From Alphaproteobacteria bacterium UBA7314 (lineage in GTDB: Bacteria > Pseudomonadota > Alphaproteobacteria > MPNO01 > UBA830), in NCBI GenBank assembly GCA_002471575.1, contig DKQG01000056.1, positions 1 through 49,112 on the forward strand: a stretch of 49,112 bases of DNA, read 5' to 3'. Position numbers and translations under genes: made by a program. Within the stretch, counting starts at the first letter, position 1, and each line of letters opens with the position of its first letter. The notes beneath the pieces were generated by a model that did not search any database, was not told the DNA's origin, and saw only the letters and a program-made list of their open reading frames with translations. Positions 1 through 8,987 of this stretch are shown in pieces.

Positions 1-656
1 CCGACTGGCGCGCAAAGGGCGAGCGGATGCACCTGAAGGCGGACTATAGGCTGTTGGTCGAGAACCTGCTGGAGCTGTCGCATCTGTCGTATGTGCACGC
101 CACTACGCTCGGTACGGGCGCGATCGCCAATGAACAGATGAGTTTCGAACGGGACGATCGTTCTGTCACACTGACACGATGGATACTGGATTCGCCTGCG
201 TCTAACATGTTTCAGAAGCTCGGCGGGTTCGAACCCGATGAAAACGTTGATCGCTGGCAACATGTGACGTGGACGCCGCCTGCCTTCGTCAAGCTGGATG
301 TCGGTGCAGCGCGCGCGAATACAGGTGCGGTTGACGGCGACCGTTCACAGGGTTTTGGGTACCGTAACCTCAATGCGATCACGCCGGAGACCGACAAGAC
401 GGCCCACTATTTCTGGGCCCAAGCAAGGGATTTCCGCGTCGATGAAGACTGGATTTCCGATCTTTTCGTTGACTCAACGCATGAAGCATTTTCTGAAGAT
501 CTGTGGATTATCGGTCTGCAGCAGGAAAACATGGACAGCGGAACGACGGAGCCGCGCATCGATATCAATCACGATGGCGCGGCGATGCAGGCAATCCGGA
601 TGCTTGAGTCCATGATTGAGGCTGAGAACGAAAACGCGGTCCGTGCGGCGGATTAG
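1..656 (+). CDS. Rieske aromatic oxygenase, C-terminal part (5' end outside window)
   Basis: This is the catalytic half of a VanA-type Rieske non-heme iron oxygenase, a cytoplasmic enzyme that hydroxylates or O-/N-demethylates aromatic substrates using electrons from a separate reductase. The frame is open from base 3, so the Rieske domain lies upstream of the window; the first internal ATG is at 27. The mononuclear iron motif is visible as N(63-65)-LLE-LSH(81-83)-LSYVH(96-98). The usual bridging Asp of NxxDxxHxxxxH is Glu here (72-74). It resembles the full-length enzyme at 32135-33178 over its whole length (shared HxKADYRLL, DRWQ, GDRSQG and TPET blocks), so the two are paralogues. The substrate cannot be read from the sequence. 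The gene ends 25 bases before the convergent VOC gene. Confidence 0.88.
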   Translation, partial: DWRAKGERMHLKADYRLLVENLLELSHLSYVHATTLGTGAIANEQMSFERDDRSVTLTRWILDSPASNMFQKLGGFEPDENVDRWQHVTWTPPAFVKLDVGAARANTGAVDGDRSQGFGYRNLNAITPETDKTAHYFWAQARDFRVDEDWISDLFVDSTHEAFSEDLWIIGLQQENMDSGTTEPRIDINHDGAAMQAIRMLESMIEAENENAVRAAD

Positions 657-680
657 ATCCGTCTACTGCCGGCAATCCTA

Positions 681-1562
681 TTAGTCTGAATAGGGCAGGG
701 CCCAGGATAGCGTCTCGTGTCCGGCGCCGAACGTCATGTTCGTCTGGTCGGGATTCCGGTTCACCAACGGACGCGCGAACAGCGGGTGTGTCAACGAGCG
801 CATTTCGTGATCGAGCTTGAACAAGACCTCGCCGGTGTTCAGATCTATGATGTCCTCGAACCGATATTGATGCTGGCTGCTTTCTTCCGAGATGAGACCC
901 CATGTCAGCAGCCGTTCGTAGGGCCCCGAAAAGTTGGCGACGTATATCTGGATATGATGCCCGTCAAACGCCGGGACCCTTTTACCCGTTTCCAGGAATA
1001 TTAATTCCTGGTTGTCGCCCACTTGTACGCGCGCCGCGGTGACCCCCGCGCTCGTCACCCGCGACGGTGCGCAGACGATCTCCCGGTAAAAGCGCGCGAT
1101 ACCTGGAGCGCTGCCTTTCGGCACGTCGAATTCGACATAGACAATCCCCAGCGCCGTGCGTCCGAAGCGTTTGGACGGCGTGTGAATGCGAAACCTATTG
1201 CCCCACGGGCAGGTGGCGGAGACAGATCCCTTTTCCGCCCGGAAAGCAAACTTCGTTCCTTTCAACATGGGCTTGACAGCCGCCAGCCGCTTGAGCAAAC
1301 CCCTGCGGTCGGGGATGACCATGCCAATGACGCCGCGTACGACAAGAGGATCCCGGGTTGGTAGGTGAAACTGAGTGCGCCCGGCGTTTACCCACATATT
1401 GTTCACGCTGGTGACAAGGTATGGATCGCGCGTCAGTCCCAGACCGCTGATATAAAACAACGTGGCCAGTCTTTGATCGGGAATGCAAACGTTGACGTGT
1501 TCCAGCGAGATGACATTGCCGATATCTTCTCGACGCCGGTTGTACTTTCCGTTCGTTACCAT
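681..1562 (-). CDS. VOC (glyoxalase/extradiol dioxygenase fold) protein
   Basis: The 293-residue protein has two consecutive vicinal-oxygen-chelate modules. The first opens with LEHVNVCIPD near residue 20. The second carries HIQIYVANF in the last third and a VLFKLDHEMR strand. The two-module length is compatible with an extradiol dioxygenase-like or lyase-like enzyme, but I cannot assign a substrate. The start codon at 1562 is preceded by a good GGGAGAG ribosome binding site. It lies directly downstream of, and in the same direction as, the HpaI aldolase gene (20 bases between them), so the two are probably co-transcribed. Their neighbour is a Rieske oxygenase, which suggests a role in aromatic catabolism. 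Confidence 0.75.
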   Translation of the reverse strand: MVTNGKYNRRREDIGNVISLEHVNVCIPDQRLATLFYISGLGLTRDPYLVTSVNNMWVNAGRTQFHLPTRDPLVVRGVIGMVIPDRRGLLKRLAAVKPMLKGTKFAFRAEKGSVSATCPWGNRFRIHTPSKRFGRTALGIVYVEFDVPKGSAPGIARFYREIVCAPSRVTSAGVTAARVQVGDNQELIFLETGKRVPAFDGHHIQIYVANFSGPYERLLTWGLISEESSQHQYRFEDIIDLNTGEVLFKLDHEMRSLTHPLFARPLVNRNPDQTNMTFGAGHETLSWALPYSD

Positions 1563-1581
1563 CGCTACTCTCCCGTATGAG

Positions 1582-2349
1582 TCAGCCCGGTGTCAGCTTC
1601 GTCGCCGCCAGCATGGCATTGGCGCTCGCCAACATATGGCGGAATTCGCTCGACAGCGTGACCAGATCGAACCCTTTTTCAACCATTTCGTTCGCATATT
1701 CCGCCGACATGCAATGAATGCCGGCCTTGATACCATTTTCGTGTGCGGCCGCCAGCGTCAGATCGATCCGTTCCATCACGTCCGGCGCTCGCTGATCGCC
1801 GCCAGGACTGCCGCCGATTGACACCGACAGGTCGGACGGCCCGATATAAACGGCATCCAGACCCGGGACGGCGCAGATACCGCTCAGATTATCCACGGCT
1901 TCTTGGGTTTCGATCATGGCGAACGTCAGAACGGTCTCGTCGGCATGATCATGATAATCGGTCCCTGCATAAAACACGGCGCGGATGGGTCCGGTGGAGC
2001 GGTATCCTCTCGGTGCGTAGCGGCAGGCGCCGACGAAGCGTTCGCACTCTTCTGCCGTGTTAATCATTGGGCAGATGACGCCGTAAACACCGGCATCCAG
2101 AGATTTCATGATAATCGCCGGGTCGTTCCACGGTACACGCACCATCGGCGCTGGATCGTAGCGCGACATGCTCTGAAGCATCGGCACCAAGTCGCTGTAA
2201 TCATTGACGCCGTGCTGCATATCGACGGTTACCCCGTCCCAGCCCAGCGACGCCATGACCTCTGCTGTAAAAGAGCCGGGCGTGCTTAGGAAGACATTGA
2301 CGGCTGCGCGCCTTTCATCCCAGGCTAATTTGATTTTGTTAGGTTGCAT
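1582..2349 (-). CDS. HpcH/HpaI family class II pyruvate aldolase
   Basis: This 255-residue protein has the HpaI-type TIM barrel length and motifs. VDMQHG near residue 42 is the catalytic His region. MVRVPWND carries the conserved Arg, CPMINTAEE follows, and MIETQEA and GPSDLS hold the metal-binding Glu and the Asp loop. The family performs metal-dependent retro-aldol cleavage of 2-keto-4-hydroxy acids, releasing pyruvate or oxaloacetate plus an aldehyde, typically at the end of aromatic meta-cleavage routes. The ATG at 2349 has a strong GGGAGGAG site six bases upstream. It shares a transcription unit with the VOC gene and is divergent from the DMT transporter. The family is clear; the substrate is not. 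Confidence 0.88.
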   Translation of the reverse strand: MQPNKIKLAWDERRAAVNVFLSTPGSFTAEVMASLGWDGVTVDMQHGVNDYSDLVPMLQSMSRYDPAPMVRVPWNDPAIIMKSLDAGVYGVICPMINTAEECERFVGACRYAPRGYRSTGPIRAVFYAGTDYHDHADETVLTFAMIETQEAVDNLSGICAVPGLDAVYIGPSDLSVSIGGSPGGDQRAPDVMERIDLTLAAAHENGIKAGIHCMSAEYANEMVEKGFDLVTLSSEFRHMLASANAMLAATKLTPG

Positions 2350-2459
2350 TTAACTCCTCCCACAGATTGCGCCTGTATTACACCGTTCGGTAAGCAAGGG
2401 GGAGAGGGGCACGGGAAGCAGATTGACGTGCAGTGGACGACCTGCGTATCTGGATTGGC

Positions 2460-3377
2460 ATGCAGTTCAAAAACCCCATCCGAATGGTCGAGGAAATGGA
2501 AAACGTCTCGCCGACCGTTCGCGGCATTTTGCTCACCATCGCGTCCGGTGCATTCTTCGCGACGATGCATGGGTCGGTTCGACTGCTGTCGCAAGACCTT
2601 GATGCGATGGAAATAGCATTTTTTCGGGCTTTTTTCGGGTTCGTTTTCTTCGCGCCCATTCTGGTCCGCACACGTTTGTCTGTGTTGCGGACTTCGCGTT
2701 TGCCACTTCACATGCTGCGCGGTCTGTTTAACGGTGCATCACTATTGCTGTGGTTTACGGCGCTCAGCATGGTGCCGCTCGGCGATGCCACCGCGCTGTC
2801 GCTTCTGGGGCCGTTGTTCGTCGCGATGGGGGCCATGTTCATGCTTGGCGAAAAAGTGCATGGCCCGCGATGGTTGGCGCTGGTCATCGGTTTCGCGGGT
2901 GCTCTCGTGATTGTCCGGCCCGGATTTCAGCAAATAGATCTTGGCATGATGTTGGTGCTTGTCTCGATGTTATTCGTCACGTGTTCGAAACTGATTGCCA
3001 AGTCTTTGTCCCGCACCGATCAACCGTCAACTATCGTGGCTTATCTGTCGCTGACGATGATGGTGCCGTCGGGGCTAGCGCTTTTCTTTGTCTGGCAGAC
3101 GCCCACGCTGATGCAGCTTCTCTTAACGGTCGCCATTGGGTTTATGGGAAGCTGCGGTCACATGCTGCTGACCACCGCCTACAAGATCGCCGATATTTCT
3201 GCAGTCGAACCCGTAGTATTTGCGCGTCTCGTCTGGGCGGCGATCGTTGGCTGGTTCATGTTCGCGGAGTTCCCGGGCTTGTGGATCTGGATTGGCGGTG
3301 CGTTGATCGTTGCGGCGTCGACCTGGCTGGCGCGGCATGAATCCCGTGAACGGCGTAGGAAGGAGAAAGCCGCCTAG
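2460..3377 (+). CDS. EamA/DMT-superfamily inner membrane transporter
   Basis: This hydrophobic protein of about 305 residues carries two EamA repeats and roughly ten predicted membrane segments. The first segment begins at RGILLTIASGAFFATM and the last ends at WIWIGGALIVAASTWLA, followed by an Arg/Lys-rich cytoplasmic tail. The family exports or imports small metabolites across the inner membrane. The start is uncertain: GTG at 2433 and ATG at 2460, 2484 and 2496 are all in frame and none has a convincing ribosome binding site. It is divergent from the HpaI aldolase gene. Its TAG stop overlaps the convergent purD stop within one CTAG. Confidence 0.85.
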   Translation: MQFKNPIRMVEEMENVSPTVRGILLTIASGAFFATMHGSVRLLSQDLDAMEIAFFRAFFGFVFFAPILVRTRLSVLRTSRLPLHMLRGLFNGASLLLWFTALSMVPLGDATALSLLGPLFVAMGAMFMLGEKVHGPRWLALVIGFAGALVIVRPGFQQIDLGMMLVLVSMLFVTCSKLIAKSLSRTDQPSTIVAYLSLTMMVPSGLALFFVWQTPTLMQLLLTVAIGFMGSCGHMLLTTAYKIADISAVEPVVFARLVWAAIVGWFMFAEFPGLWIWIGGALIVAASTWLARHESRERRRKEKAA

Positions 3378-4642
3378 ATTGCCTGCCAACCAATGTCGCG
3401 GCGGCAAAATCCACCCGGCCAGTCGATGCGTTCGACCGCCTTGTAGGCGCGTTCTTGGGCTTGCGCGATGGAATCGCCGTTTGCTGTGACGTTCAGGACT
3501 CGCCCGCCAGTAGCGACAGTTTCTCCGGTCTCGTTTGTGCTGGTTCCGGCATGGAATATGAGTGCGCCGGCAATTTTTCCGGCTTTGTCCAGCCCTCCAA
3601 TGATGGTGCCTTTTTCATAGGATCTCGGATAGCCGTTACTCGCCATTACGACCGTCAAAGCCGCTTCGTCGAACCAGCGGAGATCGAAATCTTTGAGCTC
3701 GCCGTCACACGCGGCGATCAACGCTGGCACCAGATCCGACATCAGCCGCGTCATCAGCACCTGGCATTCCGGATCGCCGAAACGGACATTGTATTCCACC
3801 AGCTTCGGACCGTCGTCGGTCAGCATCAGACCCGCATAGAGAACACCCTGATAAGGTTTACCGTCCGCCTTCATCCCCGCCACAGTGGGTAGGACGATCT
3901 TTTCCATGACGATGTCTACAATTTCGTCCGTGACAACCGGCGCCGGTGAATAGGCTCCCATCCCGCCGGTATTCGGGCCCGTGTCCCCGTCTCCGACGCG
4001 CTTGTGATCCTGAGCAGAGGCGAGAGGAAGCGCGTTTTCGCCGTCGACGAGCGCGAAAAAGCTGGCCTCGACGCCTTCCATGAACTCTTCGACGACGATT
4101 TCCGCGCCGGCTTCGCCGAACGCACCGCCGATGAGCATCTCGTCGACAACCTGATGCGCTTGGTCGACCGTTTCGCAAATAATTACCCCCTTGCCGGCGG
4201 CCAGCCCGTCTGCTTTGACCACGATGGGCGCACCGCGGTCTTCAATAAAAGCCTTCGCAGGGGCAGGTTCAGTGAACCGGCCGTAGGAGGCGGTTGGTAT
4301 ATTGTAGCGAGTGCAAAGGTCTTTCATATATCCCTTGGAGCCCTCAAGGATCGCCGCGTCAGCGCTAGGCCCAAAGGCACGGATGCCTTTTTCCCGAAGC
4401 CTGTCGGACAGCCCCAGGACGAGGGGCGCCTCCGGGCCGATCACCACCAGTTCGACCTTGTTTTCGAGCGAAAACCGGACCAGTGCATCCACATCCTCGG
4501 GGCTGATATCGACGCAATGCGCATCCTGCGCGATTCCAGCATTGCCCGGTGCGCACCACAGCTTCTCAACAAGCGGAGACCCGGAAATGGTCCAGCACAA
4601 GGCATGTTCCCGTCCGCCACCCCCGACGACTAGTACTCTCAT
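3374..4642 (-). CDS. purD: Phosphoribosylamine-glycine ligase
   Basis: PurD joins 5-phosphoribosylamine and glycine with ATP hydrolysis to give GAR, the second step of purine synthesis. The 422-residue length fits the family. It begins MRVLVVGGGGREHAL, the N-terminal nucleotide-binding signature. The ATP-grasp core follows with IVVKADGLAAGKGV, VVEEFMEGVEAS and QDHKRVGDGDTGPNTGGMGAY, and then EYNVRFGDPECQ. The frame is open upstream to 4885, but the family N-terminus and an AGGTG site eight bases before 4642 fix this start; the longer version would run into xseA. It is divergent from xseA with a 60-base gap. Confidence 0.97.
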   Translation of the reverse strand: MRVLVVGGGGREHALCWTISGSPLVEKLWCAPGNAGIAQDAHCVDISPEDVDALVRFSLENKVELVVIGPEAPLVLGLSDRLREKGIRAFGPSADAAILEGSKGYMKDLCTRYNIPTASYGRFTEPAPAKAFIEDRGAPIVVKADGLAAGKGVIICETVDQAHQVVDEMLIGGAFGEAGAEIVVEEFMEGVEASFFALVDGENALPLASAQDHKRVGDGDTGPNTGGMGAYSPAPVVTDEIVDIVMEKIVLPTVAGMKADGKPYQGVLYAGLMLTDDGPKLVEYNVRFGDPECQVLMTRLMSDLVPALIAACDGELKDFDLRWFDEAALTVVMASNGYPRSYEKGTIIGGLDKAGKIAGALIFHAGTSTNETGETVATGGRVLNVTANGDSIAQAQERAYKAVERIDWPGGFCRRDIGWQAI

Positions 4643-4702
4643 TTGACCGGCACCTGATTTTCTTTCGATGTCATTGGCGTGTGACCCATCTGATGACATA
4701 GA

Positions 4703-6265
4703 ATGCGAATCGTCATGGCTGATCAATTCTTCTATACAAGCGAACAACCGGCTGCAGGCAATAACGTTACCGAGCTTTCCGTCGGCGAAATTTCGCAGGC
4801 GATAAAGCGCACATTGGAGGGGGCTTTCGGGCGCGTTCGCATACGGGGAGAAGTGGGTCGTCCGAACTATCATGGTTCCGGGCATCTTTACTTTACCTTG
4901 AAGGATGCGGATGCGGCGATGGATGCAGTCGCATGGCGCGGGACGGTGGGAAAACTCTCGCTCCGGCTGGAAGAGGGGATGGAGATCATCACCACCGGGC
5001 GGATCTCTTCCTATCCGAAAAGCTCCCGCTACCAGATTGTCGTCGAGTCCGTGGAACTCGCCGGCGAAGGCGCACTTCTGAAATTACTCGAGGATCGCCG
5101 TAAAAAACTTGGTGCCGAAGGGTTGTTCGAAGCCAACCGCAAAAAGGATCTGCCATTCCTGCCGGATGTAATTGGCGTAGTAACGTCGCCCACCGGTGCC
5201 GTTATCCGAGATATTCTGCATCGCCTCGAAGACCGTTTCCCCCGCCATGTGCTGATGTGGCCTGTGCCTGTCCAGGGAGACGGTGCTGCTGGGAAGATTG
5301 CGGCGGCAATTATGGGTTTCAACGCACTACCCGCTGATAGCGAAATTCCCCGTCCGGATGTGCTGATTGTCGCGCGTGGCGGCGGCAGCCTCGAAGACCT
5401 CTGGCAATTCAATGAAGAAGTCGTGGTTCGCGCTGCTGCGGAATCCGAGATACCCCTGATATCGGCGGTCGGGCACGAAACGGATACCACGCTGATAGAC
5501 CACGCATCCGATCGGCGTGCCCCCACACCGACGGCAGCAGCTGAAATGGCGGTGCCGGTCCGGTCTGAGATTCTGACACAGGTGTTGGATAGCGAACGGC
5601 GCTTGATCGCTGGCATGTCGCGCCTGATAGACGAACGGCGGAATATTGTCGACGGATTCTCTAGGGGGTTACCGCGCCCGGCGTTACTGCTCGAAAACGC
5701 GATGCAGGAGCTGGATTATGCAACCGAGCGTGTCGACGGCCTAATAGCGCGGAATTTGGAGAGACTTGAGGCGCGATTAACGACGGTCTCGGCACGGCTG
5801 CCGCATCCGCGCGAAGTTATGGCGAAAGCGGAGGCCGAGTTTAGCAATAAGACAGATCGAATCTCCGTTGCGTTGCAGTCATTCGTTCGGGAGATGTCCA
5901 ATAGTTTTGCGAGTCTTTCCGCCGCCGAACGAATGGCCGGGGGAATGCGCCGCAAGCTAAATGATGGAAAAACCCGCCTTAAGTCGGGGGCCCTGCTTTT
6001 GAATAGCCTATCATACGAACGGGTTCTCGACCGGGGTTTCGCCCTCGTTCGCGATACTGATGGCGAGCCCATAATGCAGGCAGCGGAGACCCGCAATGGA
6101 CAGGAGGTTTCGATCAGTTTCTCAGACGCAAAGATCATGGCGACGATCGGCGAACAGGCAATAAAAGGATCGAAATCCCCGTCTGGGGAAAAGGTGGCGA
6201 AGAAGCCTGATGAAAAGAAGAAACCAACGGATGCGCGCGGCGGTGATCAAGGGTCGCTGTTCTGA
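4703..6265 (+). CDS. xseA: Exodeoxyribonuclease VII large subunit
   Basis: XseA is the catalytic subunit of exonuclease VII, which with XseB degrades single-stranded DNA into oligonucleotides. The N-terminal OB-fold is visible (VRIRGEVGRPNYHGSGHLYFTLKD, about residues 43-66). The catalytic domain contains IGVVTSPTGAVIRDI, DVLIVARGGGSLEDLWQFNEE and ISAVGHETDTTLIDHASDRRAPTPTAAAE. A long helical region and a Lys-rich tail ending in GDQGSLF follow. Length is 520 residues, slightly above the usual 400-480 because of the tail. ATG at 4715 (MADQF) is an equally good start. The M23 peptidase gene follows after three bases. Confidence 0.96.
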   Translation: MRIVMADQFFYTSEQPAAGNNVTELSVGEISQAIKRTLEGAFGRVRIRGEVGRPNYHGSGHLYFTLKDADAAMDAVAWRGTVGKLSLRLEEGMEIITTGRISSYPKSSRYQIVVESVELAGEGALLKLLEDRRKKLGAEGLFEANRKKDLPFLPDVIGVVTSPTGAVIRDILHRLEDRFPRHVLMWPVPVQGDGAAGKIAAAIMGFNALPADSEIPRPDVLIVARGGGSLEDLWQFNEEVVVRAAAESEIPLISAVGHETDTTLIDHASDRRAPTPTAAAEMAVPVRSEILTQVLDSERRLIAGMSRLIDERRNIVDGFSRGLPRPALLLENAMQELDYATERVDGLIARNLERLEARLTTVSARLPHPREVMAKAEAEFSNKTDRISVALQSFVREMSNSFASLSAAERMAGGMRRKLNDGKTRLKSGALLLNSLSYERVLDRGFALVRDTDGEPIMQAAETRNGQEVSISFSDAKIMATIGEQAIKGSKSPSGEKVAKKPDEKKKPTDARGGDQGSLF

Positions 6266-6268
6266 TCC

Positions 6269-7084
6269 ATGAAGCGGGGTAGTCTAGGTTTTGTTTTTGC
6301 GCTTTTTCTATCTCTGCCGGTGGTTGCGCAGGACCTGTCCCTTAAGGGTAGTTTAATCCAGGGCGGTTTAATCACTGGCAATACAATCCCGGGCGCTAAA
6401 ATAGATCTTAGCGGCAAGAAGATTCGGGTCGATGCCGACGGATTGTTTGTGTTTGGATTCGGCCGTGACGCACCCGCCGAAGCGGTAATCAACGTTCTTC
6501 TGCCCGATGGGCGGCGTATAAGCCGAGTACTTGAAATCAGACAACGTAAATACCGCGTTCAGCGCATCGACGGTTTGCCCGGAAAAATGGTTAACCCGTC
6601 TCAGAAGGCGTTAAAGCGAATTTGGGCGGAGGGCAAAGCCATCACGGCGGCGCGTGGCACTTTTACGTCGCAGAAGCACTTCAAATCAGGGTTTGCGTGG
6701 CCGTCGAAAGGCCGGATTTCAGGCGTTTACGGCAGTCAGCGCATTCTAAATGGGGAACCGCGGCGACCTCATCTCGGGATAGATATTGCGGCTCCGACAG
6801 GGACACCGGTCTTTGCGTCTGCCGCAGGTATGGTGACGCTCGCCGAGACCGATCTCTATTTCACTGGCGGCACGATCATCGTTAATCATGGTCACGGCCT
6901 TTCCACTGTGTATTCGCATTTGAGTAAAATTGACGTGAGAAAAGGTCAAACCGTCGCACGGGGTCAGAAAATAGGGGCGATCGGGTCAACAGGGCGGTCA
7001 ACAGGGCCGCATCTGGACTGGCGGATCAACTGGTTTCAGGAACGTCTGGATCCCGTTTTGCTGGCAGGACCGAAGCCCAATTAG
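6269..7084 (+). CDS. Secreted M23 (LytM-type) peptidoglycan endopeptidase
   Basis: A signal peptide of about 20 residues (MKRGSLGFVFALFLSLPVVAQ) directs this protein to the periplasm. A beta-rich N-terminal region of about 120 residues precedes the M23 domain. The domain shows the zinc motif HLGIDIAAPTGTPVFA, VNHGHGLSTVYSHL and the last motif STGPHLDWRINWF. In most M23 enzymes the last motif is HxH; here it reads HLD, so the third zinc ligand would be Asp. Such enzymes cut peptide crosslinks in peptidoglycan, or activate amidases when degenerate. It starts three bases after xseA and ends four bases before the convergent lpxL stop, so it is probably translated with xseA. Confidence 0.9.
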   Translation: MKRGSLGFVFALFLSLPVVAQDLSLKGSLIQGGLITGNTIPGAKIDLSGKKIRVDADGLFVFGFGRDAPAEAVINVLLPDGRRISRVLEIRQRKYRVQRIDGLPGKMVNPSQKALKRIWAEGKAITAARGTFTSQKHFKSGFAWPSKGRISGVYGSQRILNGEPRRPHLGIDIAAPTGTPVFASAAGMVTLAETDLYFTGGTIIVNHGHGLSTVYSHLSKIDVRKGQTVARGQKIGAIGSTGRSTGPHLDWRINWFQERLDPVLLAGPKPN

Positions 7085-7088
7085 GAGA

Positions 7089-8006
7089 TCAGTCGGGCCG
7101 CTTCGGATTTTTGCCCCATCGGCGGTGAAACCACATCCACTGCTCCGGACGTTCGGTAATCCATTCGCTGAAACGTCCGTTTATCCACCTCATCGTCGCT
7201 TCAATATCGGAATTCCTGTTTCCCGTATTCACTGGTGGGCGGGGCTCTTCCACCGTTAGACGAAACCGTGCCGAGTCCATTCTCTCGACCCGCACCGGAA
7301 CGAGAAGTGCATCGTATTTCAAGGCCAGAGCGGCCGGTGCGGTTGGGGTCATCGCGTCGATTCCCAGAAACGGGATATCGACCCCTTCGTTCATGCGTAC
7401 GTCCACAAGCATGATTGTGTGACCATCGCCTTTCAGCACCTGGGTCAGCCGACGCGCGCCTTCCCGACCTTTCATGATCAGTTCCACACCGCTGCCGCGT
7501 TGCCAGTCGCGGACAATGGCATCGATGAACGGATTGTTGAAAGGGCGGTAGACGACGGTCAAAGGCAGACCGTGCATGCGGGCTGCAAGGGTAACCATTT
7601 CCCAGTTTCCCATATGGCCGGCAAGTAATATCCCTGATTTGCCGCTAGTCAGAAGCGAGTCGAGATGTTCCGCACCTACGATCTCAAGTCGGCGATCCTG
7701 ATCGCGTCGGATCTGATCTAGGCTCCAGTAGTCCGAAATCACGCGGGTGAAGTTATCCCATACACCCCGGACGATCTCCTCCATCCTGTCAGACTGTGTT
7801 TCGGGCCAGACAAGTCGCACATTGTCCCGGATCCGGTTGCTAAGACCGATATGCGGTCCAATTGTGCGCCCGATCGCGCCCAGCAGACTGCCGACGGCGC
7901 TAACCGGCAATTTGTGAAGCAGGATGTAGATCGGCCATGACAGCGCTATTTCTACGCGATGCTTGAAACTCGGTTTTTGCCAGTATGGATCTGATTTTTG
8001 CGCCAA
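7089..8006 (-). CDS. lpxL: Lipid A biosynthesis acyltransferase (LpxL/HtrB family)
   Basis: LpxL-type enzymes add a secondary acyl chain to Kdo2-lipid IVA at the inner face of the cytoplasmic membrane. The 305-residue length fits. A hydrophobic N-terminal helix (VEIALSWPIYILLHKLP) anchors the protein. The HX4E catalytic motif is AGHMGNWE, followed by VYRPFNNPFID. The C-terminus EQWMWFHRRWGK is the family's typical ending. The only in-frame start near the lpxK stop is TTG at 8006, three bases after it. It is the last gene of the leftward lipid A operon. Which acyl position or chain it handles is not visible, so the gene symbol is provisional. Confidence 0.9.
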   Translation of the reverse strand: MAQKSDPYWQKPSFKHRVEIALSWPIYILLHKLPVSAVGSLLGAIGRTIGPHIGLSNRIRDNVRLVWPETQSDRMEEIVRGVWDNFTRVISDYWSLDQIRRDQDRRLEIVGAEHLDSLLTSGKSGILLAGHMGNWEMVTLAARMHGLPLTVVYRPFNNPFIDAIVRDWQRGSGVELIMKGREGARRLTQVLKGDGHTIMLVDVRMNEGVDIPFLGIDAMTPTAPAALALKYDALLVPVRVERMDSARFRLTVEEPRPPVNTGNRNSDIEATMRWINGRFSEWITERPEQWMWFHRRWGKNPKRPD

Positions 8007-8009
8007 AGA

Positions 8010-8987
8010 TTAAGCCTGTCTCTGCGGCAGAGTTGATAACCATCTGTCGAGTGCATCTGGATCGTCCCATTCCAGCCGAACCTTGAGTGATCGTACCATG
8101 TCCCGGGCTTCTTTCGGTACACGCACCAGATCTTTTTCTGTCGTAACTACGATCGCGCCGGCTGCGGCGGCCGTATCGATAAGTTGCATAACTTCATCGG
8201 TAGAGAAATAGTGATGATCCGGAAACGGTATTGCATCGACCAGATCGCATCCCATTCCGGCGAGCGTTTCGAAAAATTTCTCGGGTCTACCGATTCCGGC
8301 GAAGGCGACGACAGGTCGACCGGAAATATCATCATCCTCTGCTGCCGGCACGAAGCGAGCAGCCAAGACCGGCAGATCGTTGGGAATATGGGCGGCAAGT
8401 GAGTCCGAAACCGTTCCGATGATCGCGATTGCCTGAACCCGCTTTATAACCTCCTCTACGGGCTCTCTTAATGGGCCGGCAGGCATCACCCGGTTGTTTC
8501 CGAACCCGTATTGTCCGTCGACGACGAGGATCGAGAGATCCTTGTGGAGAGCGGGGTTCTGCAGGCCGTCATCCATTACTAGAACGTCGATCCCGGATTC
8601 GGTGGCGGCCTGGGCAGCGGCAGCGCGGTCGGCGCCGATCCAAGTCGGGGCAGTTTGCGCAAGCAGGAGTGGTTCATCCCCGACGTCCCGAGACGTATGC
8701 CGATGCTGTTCAACCAATGTTGGTGCTTTGATTTTGCCGCCGTACCCCCGGCTGAGGAAACCGGCCGTCTTACCCGAATATCTGAGCCTCTCCATCACTG
8801 ATAGTGCGACAGGCGTTTTTCCGGCACCACCGGCGACGACGTTTCCGATACAGATGACCGGAACATCGACCTGGAATGGGACGACCTTCCCAATACGCAA
8901 GCTCGTTTTCCAGGACCAGAACCGGCTTATTGGGGACAGGATCGACGGTACGATACCGTCTCTGCGCCAGAAGTCAGGCGCGCGCAT
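8010..8987 (-). CDS. lpxK: Tetraacyldisaccharide 4'-kinase
   Basis: LpxK phosphorylates the 4' position of the lipid A disaccharide precursor to make lipid IVA at the inner membrane. The 325-residue protein has the usual N-terminal amphipathic segment, then the P-loop VGNVVAGGAGKTP-type sequence (GNVVAGGAGKTP). It also has LSRGYGGK, VGDEPLLLA, and DVLVMDDGLQNPALHKDLSI with the DDGxQ catalytic motif. Its start overlaps the end of waaA by 14 bases, which indicates translational coupling. It sits between waaA and lpxL in the lipid A operon. Confidence 0.97.
   Translation of the reverse strand: MRAPDFWRRDGIVPSILSPISRFWSWKTSLRIGKVVPFQVDVPVICIGNVVAGGAGKTPVALSVMERLRYSGKTAGFLSRGYGGKIKAPTLVEQHRHTSRDVGDEPLLLAQTAPTWIGADRAAAAQAATESGIDVLVMDDGLQNPALHKDLSILVVDGQYGFGNNRVMPAGPLREPVEEVIKRVQAIAIIGTVSDSLAAHIPNDLPVLAARFVPAAEDDDISGRPVVAFAGIGRPEKFFETLAGMGCDLVDAIPFPDHHYFSTDEVMQLIDTAAAAGAIVVTTEKDLVRVPKEARDMVRSLKVRLEWDDPDALDRWLSTLPQRQA

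Noticed and set aside
3374..4885. Longer purD start at 4885
   Set aside because: The extra 81 residues precede the conserved N-terminal glycine-rich motif and overlap xseA on the other strand; a ribosome binding site supports 4642.
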